A stretch of 64,000 nucleotides of DNA from Lagierella massiliensis (GTDB lineage Bacteria > Bacillota > Clostridia > Tissierellales > Peptoniphilaceae): the NCBI GenBank assembly GCA_030532135.1, contig JAUNLT010000001.1, positions 34,591 to 98,590 of the forward strand. The letters are read 5' to 3'. Under the pieces are notes generated by a model that worked only from the letters and a program-made list of their open reading frames with translations, was not told where the DNA came from and did no database searches. Both the position numbers and the translations under genes were made by a program. Shown here one piece after another: positions 1 to 9,911 of this stretch (positions are counted from its first letter, which is position 1; every line of letters begins with the position of its first letter).

Positions 1-1
1 G

Positions 2-1681
2 TATTCAGATGGTCTTCACCAAGCCATTGAAGCTAAAGAGGGAGTACAGGTACAGTCAGAATCAAAGACTCTTGCTACAATTACATTCCAAAATTACTTT
101 AGAATGTATAATAAACTTTCTGGTATGACTGGTACCGCTAAGACTGAAGAAGATGAATTTTCAGAAATATACAATATGGACGTTGTGGAAATCCCTACAA
201 ATAAGCCTGTAATAAGAGAAGATAATCATGATAGGGTTTATGTTAATACTGATGCAAAATACAAAGCTATTGTAGAAGAAGTAAAGAAAGTTCATAAAAC
301 GGGCCAACCCATACTTGTGGGTACTGCCTCAATAGAAGTTTCTGAAATAATCTCTAAAATGTTAAAAAGAGAAAAAATTCCTCATGAAGTATTAAACGCT
401 AAACACCATGAAAGGGAAGCCGAGATTGTAGCACAGGCGGGTACCTTTGGAAAAGTTACCATTGCAACCAATATGGCAGGACGTGGTACGGATATAATCC
501 TTGGTGGAAATGCAGATTTTATGGCAAAACACGATATGAAAAAACAAGGTTATGCAGATTATGTAATCGAAGCTTTAGATTCCTTTGTAGAAAGTGACGA
601 TGAAGAGGTAAGAGCTGCTAAAAAGGTATATCACAACTTATATGAAAAATATAAAGAGGGTACCGATGAAAATGCAAAGAAAGTTCTAGACTGTGGAGGA
701 CTTTATATACTAGGTACTGAAAGACACGAGTCAAGACGAGTTGACAATCAGCTTAGAGGTCGTTCTGGAAGACAGGGAGACCCGGGAAGTTCAAGATTTT
801 TTGTGTCTCTTGAAGATAATCTTATGAGGCTATTTGGTGGAGAGACAATTCAAAAATTTGCCGAGCGAGGAGATTTCCCTGAAGATGAACCTTTAGAATT
901 TAAACCGGTAACAAAAGCCATTGAAAGAGCACAGAAAAAGGTAGAGGTAAATAACTTTGGAATTCGTAAACACGTTTTACAATATGACGATGTTATGAAT
1001 GTTCAAAGAAAGATAATTTATGGAGAGAGGGAAAGAGTTCTTCAAGGCGAGAATATGAAGGACTATATCCTAGAGATGCTACATGAGGTAATAAATTTAG
1101 CTGTTGACAATTTCACTCAAGGTGGAGATAGTCCTGAATCTTGGGATATGGAAGGTTTGATTTTATATCTTAAGTCGGCGTTTATGCCAGAGGGATATCT
1201 AGAGTTTTCAGAGATTAGCTCATGGAAAAGAACAGATTTAAAGAAATATTTAATTGAAACAGCCACTAAAGCCTACAACGACAAAGAAGCTGAAATGGGT
1301 TCAGAAAGATTTAGAGAGATTGAAAGAGTAATTCTTTTAATGGTGGTAGATAGAAAGTGGATGGACCATATTGATGCTATGGATCAACTTCGTCAAGGTA
1401 TTGGTCTAAGATCCTACGGACAACAAGACCCTGTAAGAGCCTATAATGAAGAGGGATTTGATATGTTTGAAGAGATGAATCACTCTATAAAAGAAGATAC
1501 TTTAAAAGGGCTATTTAATGTTAGACCAGTGGAAGAAGTTGAAAGAAAGAAAGTGGCAAAAGAGACTAATACTTCTGAGGAACAGACTACCATTGTGAAG
1601 GGTAAAAAAATAGGAAGAAATGATCCATGCCCATGTGGAAGTGGTAAAAAATACAAGAAGTGTTGTGGAAGAGATTTATAA
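2..1681 (+). CDS. secA: Protein translocase subunit SecA, 3' part (5' end outside window)
   Basis: ATPase motor that drives preproteins through SecYEG. The frame is open from base 2 with no start, so the N-terminal part (first nucleotide-binding half and most of the preprotein cross-linking region) lies off the left edge. The visible part begins with [14 protein letters not shown] and TFQNYFRMY, then the second helicase half with [11 protein letters not shown] and [11 protein letters not shown], the helical scaffold and wing regions, and a C-terminal zinc-binding tail [14 protein letters not shown] that typically binds SecB or lipids. About 560 residues are seen of the usual 800-900. prfB follows after 4 bases, the classic Firmicutes secA-prfB order. 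Identity is certain; only the missing 5' end is unseen. Confidence 0.97.
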   Translation, partial: YSDGLHQAIEAKEGVQVQSESKTLATITFQNYFRMYNKLSGMTGTAKTEEDEFSEIYNMDVVEIPTNKPVIREDNHDRVYVNTDAKYKAIVEEVKKVHKTGQPILVGTASIEVSEIISKMLKREKIPHEVLNAKHHEREAEIVAQAGTFGKVTIATNMAGRGTDIILGGNADFMAKHDMKKQGYADYVIEALDSFVESDDEEVRAAKKVYHNLYEKYKEGTDENAKKVLDCGGLYILGTERHESRRVDNQLRGRSGRQGDPGSSRFFVSLEDNLMRLFGGETIQKFAERGDFPEDEPLEFKPVTKAIERAQKKVEVNNFGIRKHVLQYDDVMNVQRKIIYGERERVLQGENMKDYILEMLHEVINLAVDNFTQGGDSPESWDMEGLILYLKSAFMPEGYLEFSEISSWKRTDLKKYLIETATKAYNDKEAEMGSERFREIERVILLMVVDRKWMDHIDAMDQLRQGIGLRSYGQQDPVRAYNEEGFDMFEEMNHSIKEDTLKGLFNVRPVEEVERKKVAKETNTSEEQTTIVKGKKIGRNDPCPCGSGKKYKKCCGRDL

Positions 1682-1685
1682 TTTT

Positions 1686-2796
1686 ATGGATATTTATATA
1701 ATTAATGAAGAAATAAAATCATTAAATAGTGATCTTGAAGAAGTCGGAGACTCTCTTTGACCTACCTAAAATGAGATTAAACCTAAAAGATTTGGAATCT
1801 AGCACTTTGGAAGAAGGTTTTTGGGACGATAGTGATAAAGCTCAAAATACTTTCTCCCAAATAAAATCCTTGAAGGAGAGTATTTTAGAATACGATCAAT
1901 TAAGTGAAGAGGTAGAGGACTTAGAAACCTTAGTTGAGCTTGTCAAGGAAGAAGAGGCTTTAGAGTATGAATCTGAAATAGAACAAAAATTGAAAAGATT
2001 GAAAAAGAAAATGAATAAAGTTAAATTAAAAACCATGCTCGATGGTGAGTATGACAAGAACAATGCTATCTTTTCAATTAATTCTGGGGCAGGGGGAACT
2101 GAAGCTCAAGACTGGACAGAGATGTTACTTAGAATGTACAGTCGCTGGATAGACCAGAAAGGATACTCCTATTCTATTCTAGACTACAATCGTGATACGG
2201 AAGGCGGAATTAAGTCTGTCACTTTAAGTGTTAAGGGAGTTTATGCTTATGGATATTTAAAGTCTGAAAAGGGTGTTCACAGACTGGTTAGAATTTCTCC
2301 GTTTGACTCTAATAAAAAAAGGCATACATCCTTTGCTTCCGTTGATGTATATCCCGAGATTAATGACAATGACGAAATCGAAATTGATCCAAATGACTTG
2401 AGAATTGACACTTATCGAGCGAGTGGTGCAGGTGGACAGCACGTTAACACCACCGACTCGGCTGTTAGAATTACCCATATTCCTACGGGGGTAATGGTGC
2501 AATGTCAATCAGAAAGAAGTCAGATATATAATAGAGAGACTGCCATGAATATGTTAAAGGCAAGACTTATAGCTATTAAAGAAGAAGAAAATCGAGAGAA
2601 GATTGAAGATATCCAAGGTCAGTACAATAAAATAGCGTGGGGTTCTCAAATAAGATCCTATGTATTTCATCCATATAGTATGGCGAAAGACCATAGAACG
2701 GGATATGAGACGGGAAATGTTCAAGCTGTAATGGATGGAGAAATTGATGATTTTATTGATGAGTTTTTGAAGGCTAAAGCGATAAAAAAGGACTAG
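1686..2796 (+). CDS. prfB: Peptide chain release factor 2 (programmed +1 frameshift)
   Basis: Terminates translation at UGA and UAA. The coding sequence is join(1686..1757,1759..2796). ATG at 1686 opens a 24-codon frame ending in CTT TGA C at 1755-1761; slipping +1 on CTT continues with GAC in the long frame, giving about 369 residues. A Shine-Dalgarno-like GGAG at 1746-1749 sits just upstream as the usual stimulator. The long frame carries GAGGTEAQDW, the UGA-recognition tripeptide SPF (in RISPFDSNKKRH) and the catalytic GGQ loop (GAGGQHVNTTDSAV). The low RF2 autoregulatory circuit is known for this family. Annotation from 1729 or later would miss the true N-terminus. Confidence 0.96.
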
Positions 2797-2817
2797 AGCA
2801 CTTAGGTGCTCTTTTTT
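2795..2817 (+). terminator. Rho-independent terminator after prfB
   Basis: Arms AGAGCAC and GTGCTCT around a TTAG loop, followed by a T run. It overlaps the prfB stop codon and ends the secA-prfB unit just before the tex ribosome binding site. Confidence 0.85.
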
Positions 2818-2829
2818 ATGAGGTGAAAC

Positions 2830-4929
2830 TTGAATATAGATTTGAAAATAGCAAAAGAGCTAAAAATAACAGAAGAACAGGTGAAAAGTACTGTAAATTT
2901 AATAGATGAAGGAAATACAATTCCTTTTATTGCAAGATATAGAAAAGAAGTTACAGGAAATTTAAATGACGAACAGCTTAGAGAACTAGAAGAGTTATTA
3001 AAGTATCTAAGGTCATTGGAAGATAGAAAAAGCGATGTGATAAGACTTATAGATGAGCAGGGAAAACTGACACCAGAACTAAAAAAAGACATTGAAAATG
3101 CAGAGCTTTTAAAAGAAGTGGAAGATTTATATTTGCCGTATAAACAAAAAAAGAGAACGAGAGCTACTAAAGCAAGAGAAAAAGGGCTTGAACCTTTAGC
3201 AAATTTAATGTTAGATGAGAATGGAACGAAAGAGGAATTTGAAAAACTTTCCAATTCTCTTATTGATGAAGAAAAAGACGTTAAAAGTGCAGAAGATGCC
3301 ATAAAAGGCGCTATGGATATAATAGCAGAAAAAATTTCAGAATCCATTGAGTTTAGAGACCTTCTTAGAAAATCAGCAAAAGAATCTGGTGGAATAATAT
3401 CAAGTCAAAGTGGTGAAGATGAAAATAAGACCTATGAAATGTATTATGACTTTCTCGAGAGAATAAGACATTTAAAATCACATAGAATTCTTGCAATGTT
3501 TAGAGGAGAAAAAGAGGGAGTTTTAAAACTTAAATTTGATTTCAACGATGAGAGAAATATTGCTGAAATTTTGAGTCATTATGAATATTTAAAATCAAAG
3601 AATTATTATGATTTTGTAAAAGAAGCAATAATTGATGGATATAAAAGACTTTTACTTCCCTCTATTGAAACAGAAGTCAAAAGTGAATTAAAGGAAAAAG
3701 CAGATAGAGAATCCATAAAAGTATTTGGTAAAAATTTAAGGCCGTATTTAATGCAACCGCCAATTAAAGACTCGGTGGTAATAGGACTTGACCCTGGTTA
3801 TAGAACCGGTTGTAAGGTTGCAGTTATTTCAAGTCATGGTAAAGTTCTCGATTACACAGCGATTTATCCAACTAAGCCAAAAGAAGATGTAGAAGGCTCA
3901 AAGAAGGTGTTAAGAGATTTTATAGAAAAATATAAAGTTAACTTGATTGCCATAGGCAATGGGACAGCTTCTAGAGAAACTGAAAATTTAGTTTCCGAAC
4001 TAATTCAAGAATTGAAGAAAGAAGATCTATACTATACTATTGTTAACGAAGCAGGTGCGTCAATTTACTCTGCGTCTAAGTTGGGACAGGAAGAATTTCC
4101 AGACCTTGATGTAACAATTAGAGGTGCTATTTCCATTGCCAAGAGAATACAAGATCCTTTGGCAGAGCTTGTGAAGATTGAACCGGAACACTTAGGAGTG
4201 GGACAGTACCAACATGATGTTAACCAAAAAGAACTTAAGATTGCTCTTGAAAATGTGGTAGAAGATTGTGTAAATACAGTTGGAGTTAATGTAAATACAG
4301 CATCAGCTTCCCTTTTAAATTATGTATCAGGAATAGGAAAGTCTGTTGCAAAGAATATTGTTCAGTATAAAGAAGAAAATGGACCTTTTAAGAATAGGGA
4401 AGAATTAAACAAGGTTAAAGGTTTTGGACCTAAGGCGTTTACCCAATGTGCAGGATTTTTAAGAATTCCAGAATCAAATAATATATTAGACAACACTGCA
4501 GTTCACCCTGAGAGCTACCATATAGCAAAAGAACTTTTAAATAGAGATCTTAAAAAAATACAGGTTTCCAAGGTTTCAAAAGAACTCAATATAGGTATTC
4601 CTACATTGGTAGATATTATAAAAGAGTTAAAAAAGCCAGGAAGAGATCCGAGAGATGAAATGCCAAAACCCATATTGAGATCCGATGTGCTATCAATTGA
4701 CGACTTAGAAGAGGGAATGATACTTAAAGGTACTGTAAGAAATGTAGTAGACTTTGGTTGCTTTGTAGATATTGGAATTAAAAATGATGGACTTGTGCAT
4801 ATTTCACAGTTGTCTAATAAATACATTAAACACCCTTCAGATATGGTTGAAGTTTCGGATATTGTGGAAGTAAAAATTATAAGCATAGATAGAGAAACCG
4901 GTAGAGTTGGATTAAGTATGAAAATTTAG
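2830..4929 (+). CDS. tex: Tex family S1 RNA-binding protein
   Basis: Conserved nucleic-acid-binding factor of the Tex/YhgF family, implicated in transcription and RNA metabolism. TTG start chosen because GAGGTG lies 8-10 bases upstream. Seen in 699 residues: the N-terminal helical region (IPFIARYRKEVTG near residue 33), a YqgF/RNase H-like domain beginning around residue 315 (VIGLDPGYRTGCKVAV), helix-hairpin-helix segments around 495-550 (YVSGIGKSVAKNIV, KGFGPKAFTQCAGF), and a C-terminal S1 domain (GTVRNVVDFGCFVDIG). Length is normal for the family. It follows the prfB terminator and is closed by its own hairpin at 4996. Confidence 0.95.
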   Translation: MNIDLKIAKELKITEEQVKSTVNLIDEGNTIPFIARYRKEVTGNLNDEQLRELEELLKYLRSLEDRKSDVIRLIDEQGKLTPELKKDIENAELLKEVEDLYLPYKQKKRTRATKAREKGLEPLANLMLDENGTKEEFEKLSNSLIDEEKDVKSAEDAIKGAMDIIAEKISESIEFRDLLRKSAKESGGIISSQSGEDENKTYEMYYDFLERIRHLKSHRILAMFRGEKEGVLKLKFDFNDERNIAEILSHYEYLKSKNYYDFVKEAIIDGYKRLLLPSIETEVKSELKEKADRESIKVFGKNLRPYLMQPPIKDSVVIGLDPGYRTGCKVAVISSHGKVLDYTAIYPTKPKEDVEGSKKVLRDFIEKYKVNLIAIGNGTASRETENLVSELIQELKKEDLYYTIVNEAGASIYSASKLGQEEFPDLDVTIRGAISIAKRIQDPLAELVKIEPEHLGVGQYQHDVNQKELKIALENVVEDCVNTVGVNVNTASASLLNYVSGIGKSVAKNIVQYKEENGPFKNREELNKVKGFGPKAFTQCAGFLRIPESNNILDNTAVHPESYHIAKELLNRDLKKIQVSKVSKELNIGIPTLVDIIKELKKPGRDPRDEMPKPILRSDVLSIDDLEEGMILKGTVRNVVDFGCFVDIGIKNDGLVHISQLSNKYIKHPSDMVEVSDIVEVKIISIDRETGRVGLSMKI

Positions 4930-4995
4930 TTAATGACGTTTTTAAACATCTACTAAATTGACGAAAATTTTTTAATATAATTTTATATAAAGACG

Positions 4996-5033
4996 GGACT
5001 AAGAAACTTGTAATTGCTATTAGTCCTGTTTTT
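4996..5033 (+). terminator. Probable terminator after tex
   Basis: Arms GGACTAA (4996-5002) and TTAGTCC (5020-5026) with a 17-base loop, then TGTTTTT. The rest of the 4930-5284 gap holds AT-rich sequence and the promoter at 5225; no further gene is seen. Confidence 0.65.
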
Positions 5034-5224
5034 CTATACTTAGTTTTATCCAAAATTCATTGAGTAGACTTAAGGTCTAAAGTATTAAATGATAGAAAAA
5101 ATTGAAGATATAATAAGGTGTAAAACAAAATTATAGAATAAGTCTAGAATATGTATTAAATACGTAAATTAATGTAAAGACAGACAAGGCTTTGATTTAT
5201 ATAATTTATAAAATTTGAGATTTA

Positions 5225-5253
5225 TTGACCTTTATCATTTTATTCTATATAAT
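5225..5253 (+). promoter_or_regulatory. Sigma-A promoter for the transporter/DUF169 pair
   Basis: TTGACC at 5225-5230, a 17-base spacer, and TATAAT at 5248-5253. The start codon at 5285 has AGGAGGT at 5274-5280. Confidence 0.8.
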
Positions 5254-5284
5254 CAAGCTGGAATAAAATAAATAGGAGGTACAA

Positions 5285-6220
5285 ATGACAAAGAATATTC
5301 CACTACCCATAGTTGGACTAATCCTCGGTCTATTTGCCCTGGGAAACTTATTGCAATCGTATTCTGAAAAACTACGACTTTATATAGGAGTAGTTGGAGG
5401 GGTCTTATTAATACTCTTCCTAGTACGATTATTTTCTAATGTGAACGTTTTTAAAGAAGAGATGAAAAATCCTGTAATGGCCTCTGTTTTTGGAACTTTT
5501 TCCATGGCCATAATATTACTTGCAGGATACCTAAAGCCCTTTATAGGCAGTGCATCAAAATTTGTATTCTATTTAGGAATTTGTATCCATATTGTTATAA
5601 TTATTTACTTTACGATGAAATTTATCCTAAATTATGATGTAAAAAAAGTATTTGCTTCCTACTACATAGTATATGTGGGAATTGTGGTGGGGTCAGTAGT
5701 TGCTCCTGCATTTGAAGCACAAAAGCTCGGACGCATCTTCTTCTGGTTTGGACTTATAACCTTTGTAATACTTTTTATTAAAGTAAATCAAAGATACTTA
5801 AAAATTGGTCACCCGGATAAACCGCTAGCACCTTTGTTTTGTATAACATGTGCACCTGCATCACTTTTACTTGCTGGATATACGCAATCTTTTGATAAAA
5901 AGAGTCTTCCAATGGTATTTACCTTAATGTTGGTAGCTCAACTTATTTACATCTATATACTTATTAAACTACCTGTATATCTTAAAGAAACTAAATTTTT
6001 TCCGTCCTATTCTGCTTTTACATTTCCATTTGTAATAAGTGCAATAGGAATTAAAATGGCTACCGGGTTTTTAGTAAATTCAGGCAATATAGACAAGGTT
6101 TCCTTCTTAAAACCCGTATTACCGAAACTTGTTTTAGTTGAAACTATAATTGCAGTTATTTTAGTAACCTACACTTTAATAAGATATATAGGACATATGA
6201 TAAACACCAAAGCTAATTAA
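5285..6220 (+). CDS. TDT-family (TehA/SLAC1-like) membrane transporter
   Basis: 311-residue integral membrane protein with about ten hydrophobic segments and very few charges in them. The pattern (IPLPIVGLILGLFALGN at the start; FCITCAPASLLLAGY around residue 195) fits the tellurite-resistance/dicarboxylate transporter family, whose members move dicarboxylates, sulfite or other anions. Substrate cannot be read from sequence. ATG at 5285 follows a perfect AGGAGGT. It has a consensus promoter and is followed 15 bases later by a DUF169 gene, so the two are almost surely co-transcribed. Confidence 0.8.
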   Translation: MTKNIPLPIVGLILGLFALGNLLQSYSEKLRLYIGVVGGVLLILFLVRLFSNVNVFKEEMKNPVMASVFGTFSMAIILLAGYLKPFIGSASKFVFYLGICIHIVIIIYFTMKFILNYDVKKVFASYYIVYVGIVVGSVVAPAFEAQKLGRIFFWFGLITFVILFIKVNQRYLKIGHPDKPLAPLFCITCAPASLLLAGYTQSFDKKSLPMVFTLMLVAQLIYIYILIKLPVYLKETKFFPSYSAFTFPFVISAIGIKMATGFLVNSGNIDKVSFLKPVLPKLVLVETIIAVILVTYTLIRYIGHMINTKAN

Positions 6221-6235
6221 ATTGAGGAGGATTTT

Positions 6236-7033
6236 ATGAATTACAAGGACAGTGTTAGTACGATTATTACCTACTTAGGACTTGAAAGAAAGCCGGTGGG
6301 AGTGAAGTTTTTCTTTACAAAAGAAGATTATGATAAATGTGATATCCCAGAAAGAGAAAGAAAGGTTACCTACTGTAACTCTGTAAATCTTGCTTCCCGA
6401 GGACAAGCTATGAAACTTAGAAAAGAACATCAAGGGTGTTTTAACGGATCGGTTGCCCTAGGATTTAATCCTGCACCACCTAAAATGGCAAATGGAGAAG
6501 CGAGGGTGGGACTTGGAATTTACAAAAATGTAGAAACCTCAAAATCAGTTTCAGATACAATGCAGTTTATGAAAAAACAGCCTTACGGACTTGTGGTAAT
6601 GCCCTTAGATATGTATCAAGAAGATCCAGATACGGTAATAGTGGTAGGAAAGTCATACAATATTATGCGACTTATCCAAGGCTATTCATATCACCATGGT
6701 TACAGTCCCAATATGCAAACCGTAGGACTACAAGCCATATGCCACGACCTTACAACTTATCCATACAACTCGGGAGATATTAACATAACATTCCTATGTC
6801 CCGGAACAAGACTTGTAGCAAACTGGCAACAGGATGAAATTGGAATAGGAATGGCTTCAAAACACTGGTTTAACATAGTAGAAGGGGTCGTAAAAACCAC
6901 CAATCCATTTGAAAGAGACAATAATAAGAGAGTTATTTCAGAAAGAATGAAAGAAAAAAATATGGATACATCAAATATCGAATTTGGTAAAAATTATGAT
7001 GAAGGGGGATATTCAGGAGGAATTGTAGAATAA
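6236..7033 (+). CDS. DUF169 family protein
   Basis: 265 residues, soluble, no signal peptide. Opening region (YLGLERKPVGVKFFFTKEDY), the CNSVNLASRGQAMKLRKEH stretch with a conserved Cys, and GCFNGSVALGF are typical of DUF169 proteins, a widespread family in anaerobes with no settled function. Cysteines at CNS, HQGC, AICHD and FLCPGT could bind metal or act in redox chemistry (inference). Ribosome binding site GAGGAGG precedes ATG 6236. Co-transcribed with the membrane transporter upstream and terminated by the palindrome at 7048. Confidence 0.8.
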   Translation: MNYKDSVSTIITYLGLERKPVGVKFFFTKEDYDKCDIPERERKVTYCNSVNLASRGQAMKLRKEHQGCFNGSVALGFNPAPPKMANGEARVGLGIYKNVETSKSVSDTMQFMKKQPYGLVVMPLDMYQEDPDTVIVVGKSYNIMRLIQGYSYHHGYSPNMQTVGLQAICHDLTTYPYNSGDINITFLCPGTRLVANWQQDEIGIGMASKHWFNIVEGVVKTTNPFERDNNKRVISERMKEKNMDTSNIEFGKNYDEGGYSGGIVE

Positions 7034-7047
7034 AAAACACTTGTAAG

Positions 7048-7093
7048 ACTCATTGAATTAGTTTTTAAAAAACTAATTTAATGAGTTTTTTAT
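7048..7093 (+). terminator. Long hairpin terminator after the DUF169 gene
   Basis: Nearly perfect 19-20 bp inverted repeat (7048-7066 against 7067-7086, one G-U) followed by a run of six T. The remainder of the gap to 7396 is AT-rich with only promoter-like sequence. Confidence 0.85.
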
Positions 7094-7303
7094 TGAATTT
7101 GAAACTTTGTATATAGAGACTAAAAAATTCTACCAAGAAATAGAGAACGCAAGAGAATAAAATAAAGATAAAAAAGAAGAAGGGCTCTATTTGTCGTAGT
7201 GACGCTCCGAAATAAATTTTATAAAACTAAAGATTTGGACTATGTAAGTTGACATTTAAAAATTAAAATCTCATAACTAAACTAGAGTTAATTTTAGCAA
7301 TTG

Positions 7304-7331
7304 TTGCAACTTTTCAACGATTACTTATAAC
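7304..7331 (+). promoter_or_regulatory. Possible promoter of the 2-hydroxyacid dehydrogenase gene
   Basis: TTGCAA (7304-7309), 16-base spacer, TATAAC (7326-7331). The -35 lies inside a palindromic GTTGCAAC. A second TTGACA at 7249 has only a poor -10. Which is used is uncertain. Confidence 0.45.
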
Positions 7332-7396
7332 GTGTTTTAATAAGTGAAAATTATAGTAACATATAGTATAGAGTAGTAAGTACAAAGGAGGAATTT

Positions 7397-8350
7397 ATGA
7401 AAATTACAGTTTTAGAACCTCTTGCGGTAAAAGAGGATATTTTAAGAAATATTTTTAAAGACCTTACTGACAAGGGACATGAACTTGAAATTTTTGACAG
7501 TATTTCAAAGGATGAAGAAGAACAAATTAAAAGAACTTCAGATACTGATATATTGGTGATTGCAAACTCTCCTCTAAGGGAAAAGGCAATTAGGTCTATG
7601 AAGAAATTGAAGATGATTTCTGTTGCATTTACAGGCTTTGACCACGTCGATATGGACGTTTGTAAAGAAAAAGGGATTGTGGTGTCCAATGCATCGGGAT
7701 ATGCCAATACTTCTGTCGCAGAGCTTTCGGTGGGTTTTGCCATAGAGTTATTTAGAAATATTAAACAAATGGATAAAAAAACTAGAGAGTTTGAAACTAA
7801 AGCGGGATTTAGATTTAGACAGATTAAGGACAAAAACGTAGGAATTATAGGAACGGGAGCAATAGGTATTGAAACTGCAAAACTTTTTAGGGCATTTGGT
7901 GCAAATATTTTAGCTTATTCAAATAGAAAAAAAGAAGAGATATTAAAAATAGAAGGAAGGTATCTAAGACTTGAAGAACTCTTGAAGGCATCAGATATTG
8001 TTACAGTACACCTTCCTTTTAATGAAAGTACGAAGAGGCTTATTGGAAAAAAGGAATTTGAACTAATGAAAAAAGATGCTATTTTTATAAATTGTGCAAG
8101 GGGTCAAGTTGTAGATAATGAGGCATTAAAAGATGCTTTAAATAAGGGTGAAATAGCAGGAGCGGGAATTGATGTATTTGATAAGGAACCTCCTCTTGAT
8201 GAAAAAGATCCATTACTTGAGGCTAAAAACTGCATAGTTTCACCTCATATTGGCTACTTTACAGAAGAGGCTATGATTAGTAGAGCAGAAATTACGAAAA
8301 AAAACATTGAATCCTATTTAGACAAAAAACCGATTAATGTGGTTTCTTAG
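7397..8350 (+). CDS. NAD-dependent D-2-hydroxyacid dehydrogenase
   Basis: 317-residue member of the D-isomer 2-hydroxyacid dehydrogenase family (phosphoglycerate, glycerate and hydroxypyruvate reductases). Rossmann motif GIIGTGAIGIETAK starts near residue 150. The catalytic triad is visible: Arg in NCARGQVVD, Glu in DVFDKEPPL, and His in SPHIGYFT. It lacks a C-terminal ACT domain, so it is not a full-length SerA. Start ATG 7397 follows AAAGGAGG. Monocistronic by spacing. The exact substrate is not resolvable. Confidence 0.88.
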   Translation: MKITVLEPLAVKEDILRNIFKDLTDKGHELEIFDSISKDEEEQIKRTSDTDILVIANSPLREKAIRSMKKLKMISVAFTGFDHVDMDVCKEKGIVVSNASGYANTSVAELSVGFAIELFRNIKQMDKKTREFETKAGFRFRQIKDKNVGIIGTGAIGIETAKLFRAFGANILAYSNRKKEEILKIEGRYLRLEELLKASDIVTVHLPFNESTKRLIGKKEFELMKKDAIFINCARGQVVDNEALKDALNKGEIAGAGIDVFDKEPPLDEKDPLLEAKNCIVSPHIGYFTEEAMISRAEITKKNIESYLDKKPINVVS

Positions 8351-8388
8351 TTAGAAAAATTTACTAAATATAGAATAGAAAACTGAAA

Positions 8389-8428
8389 TTACTAGATATA
8401 TTTATCTAATTTTAAATATATCTAGTAA
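8389..8428. repeat. Perfect 15-bp inverted repeat upstream of the ABC cluster
   Basis: Arms 8389-8403 and 8414-8428 (TTACTAGATATATTT type) with a 10-base loop and no T run after it. It may be a terminator for the dehydrogenase or an operator for the cluster starting at 8461. Confidence 0.55.
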
Positions 8429-8460
8429 ATAACTAGTTAGAATTGTAAAGAGGGTGAATT

Positions 8461-9117
8461 ATGTTAAATAAAAAGAAGACAATTACGCTACTTATAATCT
8501 TTATTTTGATTATTATAGCGGGGGGTTATATTTTCACAGGTGGTGGAGTATTACTCTCAAAAGTTAAAGTGGAAGGGAAAACTTTAAGATTAAGAGAAAA
8601 TGATGGTGTTTTTGGGTTTACCAGTGGTGAAAAATATGAAGTGGGTGACATTATAGAAAGTAGGTACTTAAATGTAACATTAGATAATGTAGAAATCGCT
8701 GACAGTTTAGGAAATTTATTAATCATAGATAAAGAAGATCAAGACTTACTTGAAAAAGATAGAGTTAAAGAAGGGGATAAGCTAATAAGGCTTGACTTTA
8801 CAATTGAAAACAAGGGAGATTTTGAAGAAGAGATAAATTGGTATTCTAGTTTAAAATCACAGAATTTTTCAAGTTATGCTACTTTTACATCGGAAATAAA
8901 TGAAGAAGACAAGATTCACAACCCTTTTTTGGTAAAGATTAAACCAGGAGAAGTTAAGAAAAACTCCATTGGTTTTTTAGTTACAGACGATGAACTTAAA
9001 AACCAAATAGAAAATGTATTAAGTTATAGGATAATTCTACCTTTAAGAGAAAAGAGTAAAGATGATGAGGTAGATCAAGTAGAATATTTTTATTTTAACC
9101 CTAAAAGTGAAAAGTAA
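8461..9117 (+). CDS. Membrane-anchored extracellular protein, DUF4352-like
   Basis: 218 residues. An N-terminal hydrophobic helix (about residues 7-28) after KKK would anchor or export it, followed by an external beta-rich domain. The segments VKEGDKLIRLDFTIENKGD and YEVGDIIESRYLNVTLDNVEI have the layout of DUF4352/Ig-like accessory domains that sit beside ABC exporters. There is no lipobox cysteine. RBS GAGGG precedes ATG 8461. First gene of a tightly spaced six-gene cluster; the fourth gene has the same architecture. Function is not known; a role as an accessory or immunity subunit is inference. Confidence 0.6.
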   Translation: MLNKKKTITLLIIFILIIIAGGYIFTGGGVLLSKVKVEGKTLRLRENDGVFGFTSGEKYEVGDIIESRYLNVTLDNVEIADSLGNLLIIDKEDQDLLEKDRVKEGDKLIRLDFTIENKGDFEEEINWYSSLKSQNFSSYATFTSEINEEDKIHNPFLVKIKPGEVKKNSIGFLVTDDELKNQIENVLSYRIILPLREKSKDDEVDQVEYFYFNPKSEK

Positions 9118-9140
9118 AATAGGAAAGAAAGACTTATAAA

Positions 9141-9911
9141 ATGAAACAACTATCGGTGAATATATTAAAAAACAAATGGAAGCAATTTTTGCCTTTATTT
9201 TTTTTAGCTTTAATAACTGTAATTAAATTATCTTCTATTAGTGGTGGAAATCTTAAGGACTATTTCTTTTATTTTTATGAGGGAATGGATATGTTTGAAC
9301 CTGGAGGTTCCCAAGTTTTTGAACTTCCATATCTATGGTTTTTACTTCATTCCTATATACTTTTTTTAGTGGGACGAGATTTAGGCGATGAACTTGATAT
9401 TTTGGAGACTAAACTCTTGTTTGAAAAAGGAAGGGTTAAGTTTCGGTTTATAAAATTTTTTACAATACTTTTTAAAGCCATACTTTCTATAGTTATTTTT
9501 TTACTGTCAATTGTATTATTTAAGGAGACGGTCGGACGTTTTGTTCCTGCTTTTGAAGGGGTAGAGTACTTTAACCAAGGAAATTTTCCCATGGAACTAT
9601 ACAATGATGAAGTATTGTATGAAACAATGGTTAAATCCGTTTTAGGGATTTTGATTTTTTCTGTTATTTTACAGCTAATTTCATATTTTATAGATGAGAG
9701 AATTAGTTTTATTATGGTGAATTTAATTATGATATCGGGACTTTTTTTAGGCAAGTCCACTTTATTAATTAATGGGATGATGATTAGAAGATATAGTTAT
9801 TCAGCTAATATACTGTATTACATAGTGGTGTTATCTATTTTAATTGTAACTACGATTATGTTATTTAAAGCAAAAGAAAAAAATAAAGATTACTTAGGAG
9901 TTTTTAGATGA
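9141..9911 (+). CDS. ABC transporter membrane subunit
   Basis: 256 residues with about six hydrophobic segments. No ABC signature of its own. It begins with a short positively charged stretch and a first membrane span (FLPLFFLALITVIKL). Its stop overlaps the start of the ATPase gene by four bases (ATGA), which marks it as the permease partner. It resembles ABC-2-type membrane subunits used by bacteriocin-immunity and antibiotic-resistance exporters, but I do not recognise a specific family. Confidence 0.6.
   Translation: MKQLSVNILKNKWKQFLPLFFLALITVIKLSSISGGNLKDYFFYFYEGMDMFEPGGSQVFELPYLWFLLHSYILFLVGRDLGDELDILETKLLFEKGRVKFRFIKFFTILFKAILSIVIFLLSIVLFKETVGRFVPAFEGVEYFNQGNFPMELYNDEVLYETMVKSVLGILIFSVILQLISYFIDERISFIMVNLIMISGLFLGKSTLLINGMMIRRYSYSANILYYIVVLSILIVTTIMLFKAKEKNKDYLGVFR

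Noticed and set aside
7249-7277. TTGACA with CATAAC as promoter of the dehydrogenase
   Set aside because: The -10 is poor; the TTGCAA-16-TATAAC pair nearer the gene is at least as good. Kept only as an alternative.
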